Of a DNA stretch of 21,174 bases, positions 14,577 to 20,994 are shown piece by piece. The DNA lies in IMG/VR virus record IMGVR_UViG_3300047678_000713, positions 1 to 21,174 of that record; one strand, written 5' to 3'. The first letter of the stretch is position 1; the number at the start of each line of letters is the position of its first letter. Position numbers and translations under genes: made by a program. This DNA is from a virus. Under the pieces are notes generated by a model. It did not search any database, had not been told where the DNA came from, and saw only the letters and a list, made by a program, of their open reading frames with translations.

Positions 14577-15264
14577 AACGCCGCGCCTGAAACTGGCGGA
14601 ACTGGCGCAGATGCAGGAGATGGACAGCGCTAGCATCAACGAAGTCCATGTGCAGCTCGACGCGCTGGTCGATCTGTATGTGCTGGGTCAGAACATCAAC
14701 ACGCCACCGGGATCGCCTGCCGATGGCGACACGTATCTTACCGGCGGCGCGCCCACCGGCGCATGGAGCGGTCATGCGGGCAAGATCGCCTATTGCATCG
14801 ATGGCGGCTGGCGCTTCTTCACACCCTTTGATGGTCTGCGCGCCCTTGTGGCGGGCAGCAACGCCTTTCTGCTTTATGCGGGCGGCTGGGTCGACCTCGA
14901 CTATGCCAGCAAGAGCGGGGCGCAGACGCTGGCCGACAAGACGCTGACCGGCGCCGTGGTGGCCACAAAATATGTGCGTGCCAGCCCGGCTGATGCCAGC
15001 ACCTACACTGTGGCGGACACCTGCGAGCATCTGATCCTGGAAAACGCGGTCGCCGCCAGCACCCTCACGGTGAGAACGCCCGCTTCGCCCATCGACGGCC
15101 AGGAGCTGCGCATCGCTGTCTGTGCCGCCTATGCGAGCCTCACCGTTACGGCCAATACGGGCCAGAGCGGCGTGCTGTTCCCCTCCGCTGCCGCCGCTTC
15201 CGCGGGCTGGCGCGCGAGCTGGAAATTCTCCACCACCGGCAATGTCTGGAATCCCTGCGCCTGA
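14566..15264 (+). CDS. DUF2793 tail-associated protein
   Basis: The 232-residue product has the DUF2793 signature: PRLKLAELAQMQEMDSASINEVHVQLDALVDLYVLGQN, then PPGSPADGDTYLTGGAPTGAWSGHAGKIAYCIDGGWRFFTP, near residues 5-90. The family is common just after g15-type genes in alphaproteobacterial prophages and is thought to be a tail or fibre component; function is not established. The C-terminal half (about 115-232) is beta-rich with many Ala/Thr/Ser, typical of appendages. AGAAAGGG precedes ATG 14566. Confidence 0.88.
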   Translation: MSDETPRLKLAELAQMQEMDSASINEVHVQLDALVDLYVLGQNINTPPGSPADGDTYLTGGAPTGAWSGHAGKIAYCIDGGWRFFTPFDGLRALVAGSNAFLLYAGGWVDLDYASKSGAQTLADKTLTGAVVATKYVRASPADASTYTVADTCEHLILENAVAASTLTVRTPASPIDGQELRIAVCAAYASLTVTANTGQSGVLFPSAAAASAGWRASWKFSTTGNVWNPCA

Positions 15265-15727
15265 CGTCATTGCTCGCGCCGCGCCGCTGATCCGGGACGC
15301 CGAAGGATTTTCCGCCAACCCCTATCGCGATGCGGCGGGGATCGCGACCATCGGCTATGGCAGCACCCGCTATGCACAAGGCCGTGCTGTGGCGATGACC
15401 GATGCGCCCATCAGCCGCGCGGGGGCCGAAACGCTGCTGCAAGCGGCAATGACGAGTATCTGGGCCGCGCTCACGCCGCATCTGGCGCGCCCACCCACCC
15501 TGAACCAGGCCGCGGCGCTGCTGTCGCTGGCCTACAACATCGGCACAGAAGCGCTCAGGACCTCGCGGCTGCTGGCCAGGTTCAATGAAGGCGACAGAAC
15601 GGGCGCGGCTGATGAATTCCTGCGCTGGGACAAGGCGCGCATCGGCGGCGTGCTGAAGCCGTTGGCGGGCCTGACGGCGCGGCGGCGGCGCGAGCAGGCG
15701 CTGTTCCTCGACACTTCCAACTCCTGA
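15242..15727 (+). CDS. GH24 phage lysozyme (endolysin)
   Basis: The 161-residue enzyme should cleave the peptidoglycan glycan backbone. The T4-type triad is clear: E21 in RDAEGF, D30 in PYRDAAG and T36 in IATIGYGST, with the standard 8- and 5-residue spacing. The NQAAALLSLAYNIG motif (about 93-106) and the C-terminal RRRREQALFL are also typical. There is no signal peptide or SAR-type N-terminal membrane anchor, so export should depend on a holin, and a candidate lies 1.7 kb downstream. It starts inside the end of the preceding gene (23-nt overlap) with no strong ribosome site, so translation is probably coupled. Confidence 0.93.
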   Translation: MSGIPAPDVIARAAPLIRDAEGFSANPYRDAAGIATIGYGSTRYAQGRAVAMTDAPISRAGAETLLQAAMTSIWAALTPHLARPPTLNQAAALLSLAYNIGTEALRTSRLLARFNEGDRTGAADEFLRWDKARIGGVLKPLAGLTARRRREQALFLDTSNS

Positions 15728-15737
15728 AAGGACAGGC

Positions 15738-16124
15738 ATGAGCGATATTCTCCAGAGCATGCTGGGGGGCGTATCCAAGCGCCTCAAGAACATGGGCGAT
15801 GGCAGCTTCGCCGAAGTGGCGGCGATGACGCGCGCCCCTTTGAGCTACAGCAATGTGGCCGGTTCGCCCTTCACCCTCACCGCAAGCTGGACCAAGGTGG
15901 CCACCACCACCGCGGCGACCCGCGCTCTGCGCATCGCGCCCCTGGCCGATGCGCCCTTGTTCGACATCGAGTGGGTGGCGGTGGCAGCGGGTTCGGCTGC
16001 GCCGTCCGATCCCTGTGGCGAGCCGGTGCTGGGCGGCGAGGATTTCTCCACCGGGCTTCCCTTGGGCGACATCTATCTGAAGAGCGCCAGTGGCCAGAAG
16101 GCCATCGTGCGGACGGGAGCATAG
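15738..16124 (+). CDS. Unknown phage-associated protein, 128 aa
   Basis: I do not recognise this family. The product begins with a short helix (MSDILQSMLGGVSKRLKNMG) and continues as a Thr/Ala/Ser/Pro-rich, probably beta-structured protein (SGSPFTLTASW-like strands, FDIEWVAVAAGS, STGLPLGDIYLKSASGQKAIV). It has no signal peptide or membrane segment. AAAGGACAGG precedes the ATG, and the stop is 1 nt from the SGNH gene. Position between endolysin and SGNH hydrolase suggests a tail accessory or adaptor for the SGNH protein, but this is inference. Confidence 0.75.
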   Translation: MSDILQSMLGGVSKRLKNMGDGSFAEVAAMTRAPLSYSNVAGSPFTLTASWTKVATTTAATRALRIAPLADAPLFDIEWVAVAAGSAAPSDPCGEPVLGGEDFSTGLPLGDIYLKSASGQKAIVRTGA

Positions 16125-16125
16125 G

Positions 16126-17433
16126 ATGGCCAAGGCCCTTCCCGCGTTTCCCACGTCCATCCAGCTCAAATACCAGAAGCTGTTGCGCGCGGCGGCGCGT
16201 GCCATGCCCGCGCCGGTGATGGCGAGCCCACCCACCCATACACTGGGTGCCGCCAACGCCAACTCCACCCTGGATACCGCGCGTACCACAAGCTACCAGG
16301 GCGGCCAGATCGAGATCGGCACCGATCCGCGTATCGAGCATATCGGCAGATGGGCCTTCAACGGCGCCAGCGCCTATACCGGCCAGATCCAGAACGCGGC
16401 CAACAATGCCGCCACCAAGCGGGGCATGCACGGCCAAGGCATCCGCTTCGGCTTCAACGGCCAGGTGTTCGACATCAGCCTGAACACCGGCAGCTCCAGC
16501 TTCATCATGTATGTCACCGACATGGCCGATGGCGTGCGCCGCCGCGCCCAGGCCAACGACTACACCACGGCTGACAGTTCCTATCACTATGCCAAGTTCG
16601 ATTTCGGTTCGGCGGGCAACCGCATCATCGAACTCTATTTCAGCCCCAGCACCCTGCTGCGCTGCCTCAACATCGCTCCTACCGGGATTGCGCCGGCCGA
16701 TGCGGCCTGCCAGGTCTATCGCGCCCCGGCGACGGATGCGCCGCGCATTCTGACCATGGGCGACAGCTATGAGGACGGCACGGGGAGCGGCAACACCAAC
16801 AATTGCAAGCTGACCGTCACCGATTTCATGGGCGAGCGGCTGGGGGCGCCGAACCTGCTGAGCCTGGGCCGTGGCGGGACGGGTTTCTTGAACCCGAACA
16901 CCGCGTCCCCCGCCTTCGGCACCTACCGCCAGCGCATCACCGATGCGGGAGGCACCGGAACGGGCGATCTGGACCTGGTCCATGTGGGAGAACTGGATTT
17001 CGTCTTCCTGCCGGGGAGCGTGAACGACAATCTGGCCATCAACGCCGCCTACACCGATGCGGCGGTCCAGGCGGAGATCGCGACCTTGCTGCCCCTGGTG
17101 ATGGCGAAACAGCCGCGCGCGGTGATCTATTGTTGGGGACCGCAGGTCACCAACACGGCGGCGGGCGCGGCGGTGCAGACCCGCTATGACGCGATGAAGG
17201 CGGCGGTGCTGGCGGTGGCGGGCGGGCCGAACAATCCGCGTCTGCGCTGGCTGGACAATTCCCCGTCCGGCGAGAATTGGATGTACGGATCGGCCAGTGT
17301 CGGCGTGAACAGCCGCATCATCGGTGCCGACAATGTCCATCTGAATGACGCCGGCATGGCGCTGATCGGCCATCGCCGTGCCAGCAGCATCCTGGCCGAC
17401 GCGCGCGCGGTTCTGGCGGCGGCGGGGCTGTGA
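16126..17433 (+). CDS. SGNH/GDSL hydrolase, probable tail-associated esterase
   Basis: The 435-residue product has a beta-rich N-terminal region (about 1-200) and a C-terminal SGNH domain. Block I is GDSYEDG with nucleophile S214, block II is LGRGGTG (about G249-G250), block III is GSVNDN with N300, and block V is DNVHLNDAG with D402 and H405. The full catalytic set is present, so it is predicted to remove acyl groups, perhaps from capsular or O-antigen sugars. Location among tail and lysis genes suggests a particle-bound depolymerase/deacylase; the substrate cannot be read from the sequence. ATG 16126 is preceded by CGGGAG. GTG 17430 of the next frame overlaps its stop. Confidence 0.88.
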   Translation: MAKALPAFPTSIQLKYQKLLRAAARAMPAPVMASPPTHTLGAANANSTLDTARTTSYQGGQIEIGTDPRIEHIGRWAFNGASAYTGQIQNAANNAATKRGMHGQGIRFGFNGQVFDISLNTGSSSFIMYVTDMADGVRRRAQANDYTTADSSYHYAKFDFGSAGNRIIELYFSPSTLLRCLNIAPTGIAPADAACQVYRAPATDAPRILTMGDSYEDGTGSGNTNNCKLTVTDFMGERLGAPNLLSLGRGGTGFLNPNTASPAFGTYRQRITDAGGTGTGDLDLVHVGELDFVFLPGSVNDNLAINAAYTDAAVQAEIATLLPLVMAKQPRAVIYCWGPQVTNTAAGAAVQTRYDAMKAAVLAVAGGPNNPRLRWLDNSPSGENWMYGSASVGVNSRIIGADNVHLNDAGMALIGHRRASSILADARAVLAAAGL

Positions 17434-17435
17434 CC

Positions 17436-17636
17436 ATGCGGATGGTGTCCGAATGGAAGCGCGCCTGGCGCTGGTTCTCGGTCCAGGCGATGGCGCTGGC
17501 GGTGGCGCTGCAAGGCGCCTGGGCTTCGTTGCCCGATGACATGCGGGCGCGCCTGCCCGGCGGCACGGTGGCGGCTTTCACCATCCTGCTGCTGCTGCTG
17601 GGGATCGGCGGACGCCTGGTGCGGCAGCGGCGATGA
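17436..17636 (+). CDS. Putative two-TM holin
   Basis: This 66-residue protein has a basic N-terminus (MRMVSEWKRAWRW), a first hydrophobic stretch (about 13-31), a short polar turn with PDDMRARLPGG, a second hydrophobic stretch (about 44-60, VAAFTILLLLLGIGG) and a basic tail RLVRQRR. Size, two membrane segments and charged ends fit a class II-like holin, and the neighbours (endolysin upstream, spanins downstream) support this. GTG 17430, overlapping the previous stop, could be the start instead. The stop overlaps the spanin ATG in ATGA. Confidence 0.75.
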   Translation: MRMVSEWKRAWRWFSVQAMALAVALQGAWASLPDDMRARLPGGTVAAFTILLLLLGIGGRLVRQRR

Positions 17637-18214
17637 TTGCATCCCTGATCGCACGGCTGGGTGCGCCTCTATCCACGGCGCTCGCGCTGACCTGCGCGGG
17701 TGGTCTGCTGTGGCAGACCGCGCGCATTGATGGCTGGCCGCTGATCGGCGGCGGCCTGAAGGCGGATGTGGCGCGGCTTCAGGGGCAGATCCTGGCGAAC
17801 GAACGGCGGCGCGCCGTCAGGCAAGCCGCCATGCTGGCGGAACAGGCGCGCCGGGCGGAAGCCGCGAACGGGCAGGCACGCATGCATGAATTGGCGAAGC
17901 GGTCGAATGACGAACATCTGCGCAAAGTTACGGAGAGCGTGCATGTGCAAATCGGTGAAGCTGGCGACCGCAATTGTGTGCTTCCCTGGGGTGCTGTCCG
18001 CCTGTTCGACGCCGCCGCCAGCGGCACCGATCCCGACGCCGTTGCCGCCCTTGTCGCTCCCGGCCTCCCTGATGATGCCCCCTCTGATGTCACGCTGTCT
18101 GAGGCTGTCACCCTGCTCGCCGCCAATCTTGCTCGCGCCCGGGCCAATGCCAGCCAGTTGAGCCGTCTGCAGCGCGCGGTGGAACCGCAAGCCGATCACG
18201 TGTTCCACAATTGA
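17633..18214 (+). CDS. Rz-like inner-membrane spanin
   Basis: The 193-residue product has one N-terminal membrane segment (about residues 11-28, APLSTALALTCAGGLLWQ) and then a long Arg/Ala/Glu/Gln helical region (about 42-105) that should form a periplasmic coiled coil, the standard Rz layout. The C-terminal third (about 110-193) is longer than in lambda Rz and includes Asp/Ala/Pro-rich sequence and a helix. That extension overlaps, out of frame, the Rz1-like lipoprotein, which explains its odd Pro-poor, Ala/Asp-rich composition. Coupled to the holin by a 4-nt overlap. Rz identity rests on topology and position, not on sequence similarity. Confidence 0.75.
   Translation: MIASLIARLGAPLSTALALTCAGGLLWQTARIDGWPLIGGGLKADVARLQGQILANERRRAVRQAAMLAEQARRAEAANGQARMHELAKRSNDEHLRKVTESVHVQIGEAGDRNCVLPWGAVRLFDAAASGTDPDAVAALVAPGLPDDAPSDVTLSEAVTLLAANLARARANASQLSRLQRAVEPQADHVFHN
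17943..18161 (+). CDS. Embedded Rz1-like outer-membrane lipoprotein (o-spanin)
   Basis: Lying wholly inside the Rz-like gene in the +1 frame, this 72-codon ORF starts MCKSVKLATAIVCFPGVLSAC: two Lys, a short hydrophobic core and the lipobox L18-S19-A20-C21. Right after the lipid-acceptor Cys comes a proline-rich stretch (STPPPAAPIPTPLPPLSLP), the hallmark of Rz1-type o-spanins. The mature part is about 52 residues, in the usual range. Overlapping, out-of-frame nesting in Rz is well known from lambda-type spanins. No strong ribosome site is visible; GGAGAGCG lies about 10 nt upstream. Gene callers would probably discard it. Confidence 0.78.
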   Translation: MCKSVKLATAIVCFPGVLSACSTPPPAAPIPTPLPPLSLPASLMMPPLMSRCLRLSPCSPPILLAPGPMPAS

Positions 18215-18329
18215 AGAACAAGGCGCGGTTCTTGCCGCACATTAACCCTCGAATCGTGACCTTGGCATGCGTCGGCTGTCTGGCACGGCGCTTGCTCCTG
18301 ACAGCGCAGACAACCCTCGGGGGAATGAT

Positions 18330-18962
18330 ATGCGCAGTTTCGGGATTCTGGGTCTTGCCCTCGCCGCCGCCATCAGCGTGAGCGCCGCCAACGCGACGCC
18401 ACTGACGGAAAATTTCGACACGGAACATGGCGGCGCTCCACAACTCAATTATTTCGGTCTGACCAACTTCACCGTCACCAATGCGGGCAGCGGCGGCTCT
18501 GTCGACCTGATCGGTTCGGGAAGCGGCGGAACGTCGTTCAATTTCTATCCGGGCCATGGCCTCTATATCGACATGTGCGGGTCGACCCGCGCCTGCGGCA
18601 CCCTGGCGACCAAGCAGATATTTTCTTCCGGCATCTATGACGTCAGCATCAGCCTGGGCGGCAATGCGCGCTCCGCCACCAAGACCGGCACCACGGTCAA
18701 TTTCGGCGGCTATTCGAACACGATCCTGCTGGACACGTTCCAGCTCTATACCCTGAACTTCACCACCACGCTGGCCGGTGCGTCCGCGCTGACCCTCGGC
18801 GATCTCGGGCTGGTCGCACCCAACATAGGCAATATCCTGTTCTCGGTGAGCATCACGCCATCCCCGACGGGTGCGGTCCCCGAGCCCATCAGCCTGGCGC
18901 TGTTCGGCATGGGCCTTGTCGGTGCCGCCACGCTCCGCCGCCGCAAGCTTTCCCCCGCCTGA
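18330..18962 (+). CDS. PEP-CTERM sorted secreted protein
   Basis: The 210-residue product has a signal peptide (MRSFGILGLALAAAISVSAANA, cleavage about residue 22) and a C-terminal PEP-CTERM tail from about residue 183: VPEP, a hydrophobic helix ISLALFGMGLVGAATL and RRRK. Such tails are recognised by exosortase systems and imply extracytoplasmic sorting. The middle is Gly/Ser/Thr-rich and beta-like (FTVTNAGSGGSVDLIGSGSGG, YIDMCGSTRACGTL, two Cys that could form a disulfide). CGGGGGA at 18318-18324 precedes ATG 18330. This is a host gene, not a phage gene, and marks the right border of the phage-like cluster. No exosortase gene is in the window. Confidence 0.9.
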   Translation: MRSFGILGLALAAAISVSAANATPLTENFDTEHGGAPQLNYFGLTNFTVTNAGSGGSVDLIGSGSGGTSFNFYPGHGLYIDMCGSTRACGTLATKQIFSSGIYDVSISLGGNARSATKTGTTVNFGGYSNTILLDTFQLYTLNFTTTLAGASALTLGDLGLVAPNIGNILFSVSITPSPTGAVPEPISLALFGMGLVGAATLRRRKLSPA

Positions 18963-18984
18963 ATTTCCCTTTCAGGCAGACTGC

Positions 18985-19010
18985 AGCGGCGCCTCCGGGC
19001 GCCGCTTTTT
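18985..19010 (+). terminator. Intrinsic terminator after the PEP-CTERM gene
   Basis: AGCGGCGCC (18985-18993) pairs with GGCGCCGCT (18998-19006), loop TCCG, and is followed by a run of T (19006-19010). It starts 22 nt after the stop codon. This is a textbook rho-independent terminator. Confidence 0.9.
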
Positions 19011-19032
19011 GTTGTGGCGAAGATAAAATTCC

Positions 19033-19063
19033 TTGAATTCGGCGATCGTAAGTACCTTATAAT
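19033..19063 (+). promoter_or_regulatory. Candidate sigma70-type promoter
   Basis: TTGAAT (19033-19038) and a perfect TATAAT (19058-19063) are separated by 19 nt, which is longer than ideal. They lie in an AT-rich patch unlike the rest of the window, 87 nt before the next gene. The -10 match is good but the spacing makes this tentative. Confidence 0.4.
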
Positions 19064-19149
19064 ACCAACTATTTCCGAAATGATATGAAAATAATCCTAT
19101 ACACCGGTCGTTTTTGGGTGCACGGTCCCTTCCTGACGGGAGGACGAGC

Positions 19150-19383
19150 ATGTCGCGTGAAAGGGATATTGAAACGGGGGTTGCGGTCGCCCTTGCGATG
19201 GCCGTCCTGCCCATGAACTGGATCGCGTATTGGGGACTTTCCATCGCGCTGATGGTACTGGCCGCCCGCGTCATATGGCTGACCGTGCGCCCGGCCCATG
19301 TGCGCCTGACAGCCAGCATCGCGGTGGTCATCCTGCTGTCGCTCATCCTGGTGCCGGAGATGATGAGCCGGCTGGGGCATTGA
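19150..19383 (+). CDS. Small membrane protein, 77 aa, unknown
   Basis: I do not recognise the family. The product starts with a charged MSRERDIETG and continues with hydrophobic segments at about residues 11-46 (probably two close membrane helices around a PMNW turn) and 53-72 (LTASIAVVILLSLILVPEMM). GGGAGG (19138-19143) lies 6 nt before ATG 19150, a convincing ribosome site, and a promoter-like sequence lies upstream. No neighbour indicates a pathway. Confidence 0.7.
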   Translation: MSRERDIETGVAVALAMAVLPMNWIAYWGLSIALMVLAARVIWLTVRPAHVRLTASIAVVILLSLILVPEMMSRLGH

Positions 19384-19431
19384 GGGTTTGCCCGGCTCCG
19401 CACCGGACCAGGGTGCAGATCGCGCGAACGC

Positions 19432-19476
19432 CCGGCCATTTTGTGGCCGGCGCAACCATGCCGGCAGGCTGCCGGC
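19432..19476. terminator. Paired hairpins between convergent genes
   Basis: CCGGCCA (19432-19438) pairs with TGGCCGG (19444-19450), loop TTTTG, and GCCGGC (19460-19465) pairs with GCCGGC (19471-19476). They lie between a plus-strand gene and the minus-strand gene ending at 19488. Neither has a clear T-run, so a terminator role is only suggested by position. Confidence 0.35.
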
Positions 19477-19487
19477 GGTGATCATGT

Positions 19488-19685
19488 CTAGTGGCGCGTT
19501 TTGGACGGAGCGGAATTCTTCTTCAGGTCCGAAACGATTTCGCGCACCCGCCGCCATTTCCTGCTGTCTGCGGTGTTGCCTTTGACGGCGAAGCTCTGGG
19601 CGTGGTTCTCGGCCATGGCTTCGGCCTTGCGGCCATACAGCCGGATCATCGCTTCGGCGAGATCCCATTCATCCACGTCGCTCAT
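19488..19685 (-). CDS. Small unknown soluble protein, 65 aa
   Basis: From the ATG at 19685 the product begins MSDVDEWDLAEAMIRLYGRKAEAMAENHAQSF and includes DSRKWRRVREIVSDLKKN. The pattern (E/D)W-x-x-A-x-A-x-x-x-Y/H-G-x-x-A-x-x-x-A ... W-x-x-I/V is shared by a group of small alphaproteobacterial proteins of unknown role, DUF6961-like as far as I can judge by eye. The frame is open upstream to 19817, but that extension runs into a terminator hairpin and is unlikely to be coding. No clear Shine-Dalgarno is seen. Confidence 0.6.
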   Translation of the reverse strand: MSDVDEWDLAEAMIRLYGRKAEAMAENHAQSFAVKGNTADSRKWRRVREIVSDLKKNSAPSKTRH

Positions 19686-19787
19686 GCCATGCCGCGCCAG
19701 AAAACTGGACCTAGTAAGGCCAAGGGCGCCGGGATTGCGACGTATACGGAATTTTAACCTTAAGAGCTGTGATGCCCGCCAAAACAA

Positions 19788-19815
19788 GAACCCCGCGCCT
19801 TGCGGCGCGGGGTTC
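19788..19815 (-). terminator. Intrinsic terminator of the minus-strand secreted protein gene
   Basis: A perfect 12-bp stem (19788-19799 with 19804-19815, loop TTGC) is followed, reading the minus strand, by TTGTTTT. It lies about 70 nt downstream of the stop of the minus-strand gene ending at 19888. A strong intrinsic terminator in that direction. Confidence 0.8.
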
Positions 19816-19887
19816 ACTTGACGGCCTGGGCCCTATGGGGAGGGGCATACCACGGGCTTTGGCCACAAGCTCGTTCTGTCCGGCGTC

Positions 19888-20238
19888 CTACAGGCGGAAC
19901 ACGCCCAGATAGGCTCCGCTATACGGGTCGATGCGTACCATCACGACACGGCCAAAGCGGTCATAGGTTCGCGCCACATAATGGCCGCGCGTGAAATAGG
20001 GCGCGCCGACCATGCGATAGTGATACGGACGCAAGGAGCGCTCGATCACAAACCGGTCCGCATAATGACGGCGCTCGATACGGTCGATGCGACGGTCCAG
20101 GCGGTTATCGATGCGGTCCATCCGGCGCTCGATGCGCTCGGCGCGGTGTTCCCACGGCGCGGCGCTGGCGGAGCCGAGACCGGCGACCGAAAGAACCGCA
20201 ACAGCCGCCGCAGCGAAGAGGGTCTTTTTGCCAAACAT
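19888..20238 (-). CDS. Secreted Arg-rich coiled protein, unknown
   Basis: The 116-residue product has a clear Sec signal peptide (MFGKKTLFAAAAVAVLSVAGLGSASA, cleavage about residue 26) and then a heptad-like charged run (HRAERIERRMDRIDNRLDRRIDRIERR, described here by its ER/DR repeats at about residues 30-56). A basic, aromatic C-terminal domain follows (PYHYRMVGAPYFTRGHYVARTYDRFGRVVMVRIDPYSG). The composition resembles small periplasmic stress or nickel/cobalt homeostasis proteins of the RcnB type, but I do not claim that family. The ATG is preceded by AAAGGAGACGAC. It is divergent from the PepSY-like gene. Confidence 0.75.
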   Translation of the reverse strand: MFGKKTLFAAAAVAVLSVAGLGSASAAPWEHRAERIERRMDRIDNRLDRRIDRIERRHYADRFVIERSLRPYHYRMVGAPYFTRGHYVARTYDRFGRVVMVRIDPYSGAYLGVFRL

Positions 20239-20269
20239 TGTCGTCTCCTTTAGATTCGGCAGAACAGGC

Positions 20270-20318
20270 GATCCCGTTCCATGTCCCGCACCATAGGGAG
20301 GCGTAGCTGAACGGGATC
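20270..20318. promoter_or_regulatory. 10-bp inverted repeat in the divergent intergenic region
   Basis: GATCCCGTTC (20270-20279) and GAACGGGATC (20309-20318) are exact reverse complements separated by 29 nt, in the 130 nt between the divergent secreted-protein genes. This could be a paired operator for a regulator, or an RNA stem in either transcript. A second small hairpin, CCGCA/TGCGG (20325-20340), lies next to it. Confidence 0.45.
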
Positions 20319-20368
20319 TGGATGCCGCATTCATGTGCGGTTCAGGTACGGGAACCTAGAAAAAGACC

Positions 20369-20986
20369 ATGCGCCCGGCCTTTTTCCCCCTTCTGGCCCT
20401 GCTGGCGCCGCTTCTGCTTGCGGCCCCGGCCGTGAGCCAGCCCGTCCAGCCCCTGGACCGGCTTCTGCCGGAAGTCCGGCGCAATCATCCCGGCCAGTTC
20501 TATGATGCCGACGGCCCGCATCCCGGCGCGGGCGGCTCGCAGCATTATCACCTGAAATGGATGACGCCGGAAGGCCGCATCATCTGGTACGACATGGATG
20601 CGCGCACCGGACGGGTGCTGGGCACTTCGCCCGGACGCGACAATTTCGATGGGCGCGGCGAAAATCCGTATCGCGGGTATGGAGGCCGTGGCGGCTATGA
20701 GGACCGGCGCGGCTATGACCGGCGCGGCGATGATGATGACGGTCCGCGGCGCGGACGCAGCCGTTTCCGCGGCGATCCGGAGATGGGCAATATGGGCGGT
20801 TTCGGCAATGATTTCGGCGGCCGCTGGTCGGGGCCCCGTGTCGATGGCCCGCGCGGCAATGGCCAGGTGTGGGGCGGTCCGGGGTTCAACAACCGCAATT
20901 TCGGTGGCAGTTTCGGGCCGGGCGGACGTTATCGTATGCCTGACGGCAACAGCCGCGGCGCGGGCCGTGGCCGCCGCGAACGCTGA
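20369..20986 (+). CDS. Secreted PepSY-like protein with Gly/Arg-rich tail
   Basis: The 205-residue product has a signal peptide (MRPAFFPLLALLAPLLLAAPAVS, cleavage about residue 23). A short domain with PLDRLLPEVRRNHPGQFYDADG, HYHLKWMTPEGRIIWYDMDARTGRVLG (about 28-88) follows and resembles a single PepSY repeat. The rest (about 95-205) is a low-complexity tail of G, R, D, N and F (YRGYGGRGGYEDRR, GGFGNDFGG). Secreted PepSY proteins are often encoded just before an OmpR-type response regulator and a histidine kinase, which fits the next gene 8 nt downstream. A sensor-accessory role is inferred. No good ribosome site is visible. Confidence 0.75.
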   Translation: MRPAFFPLLALLAPLLLAAPAVSQPVQPLDRLLPEVRRNHPGQFYDADGPHPGAGGSQHYHLKWMTPEGRIIWYDMDARTGRVLGTSPGRDNFDGRGENPYRGYGGRGGYEDRRGYDRRGDDDDGPRRGRSRFRGDPEMGNMGGFGNDFGGRWSGPRVDGPRGNGQVWGGPGFNNRNFGGSFGPGGRYRMPDGNSRGAGRGRRER

Positions 20987-20994
20987 GGACCGTC

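Noticed and set aside
18181-18204. GGAAC ... TGTT as an EcfG-type stress promoter before the PEP-CTERM gene
   Set aside because: The spacing is 15 nt and the -10 element is imperfect, and it lies inside the spanin gene; chance is the simpler explanation.
18214-18233. AAGAAC/GTTCTT hairpin after the spanin gene as a terminator
   Set aside because: The stem has only 6 bp and no T-run follows, so a terminator call is not supported.
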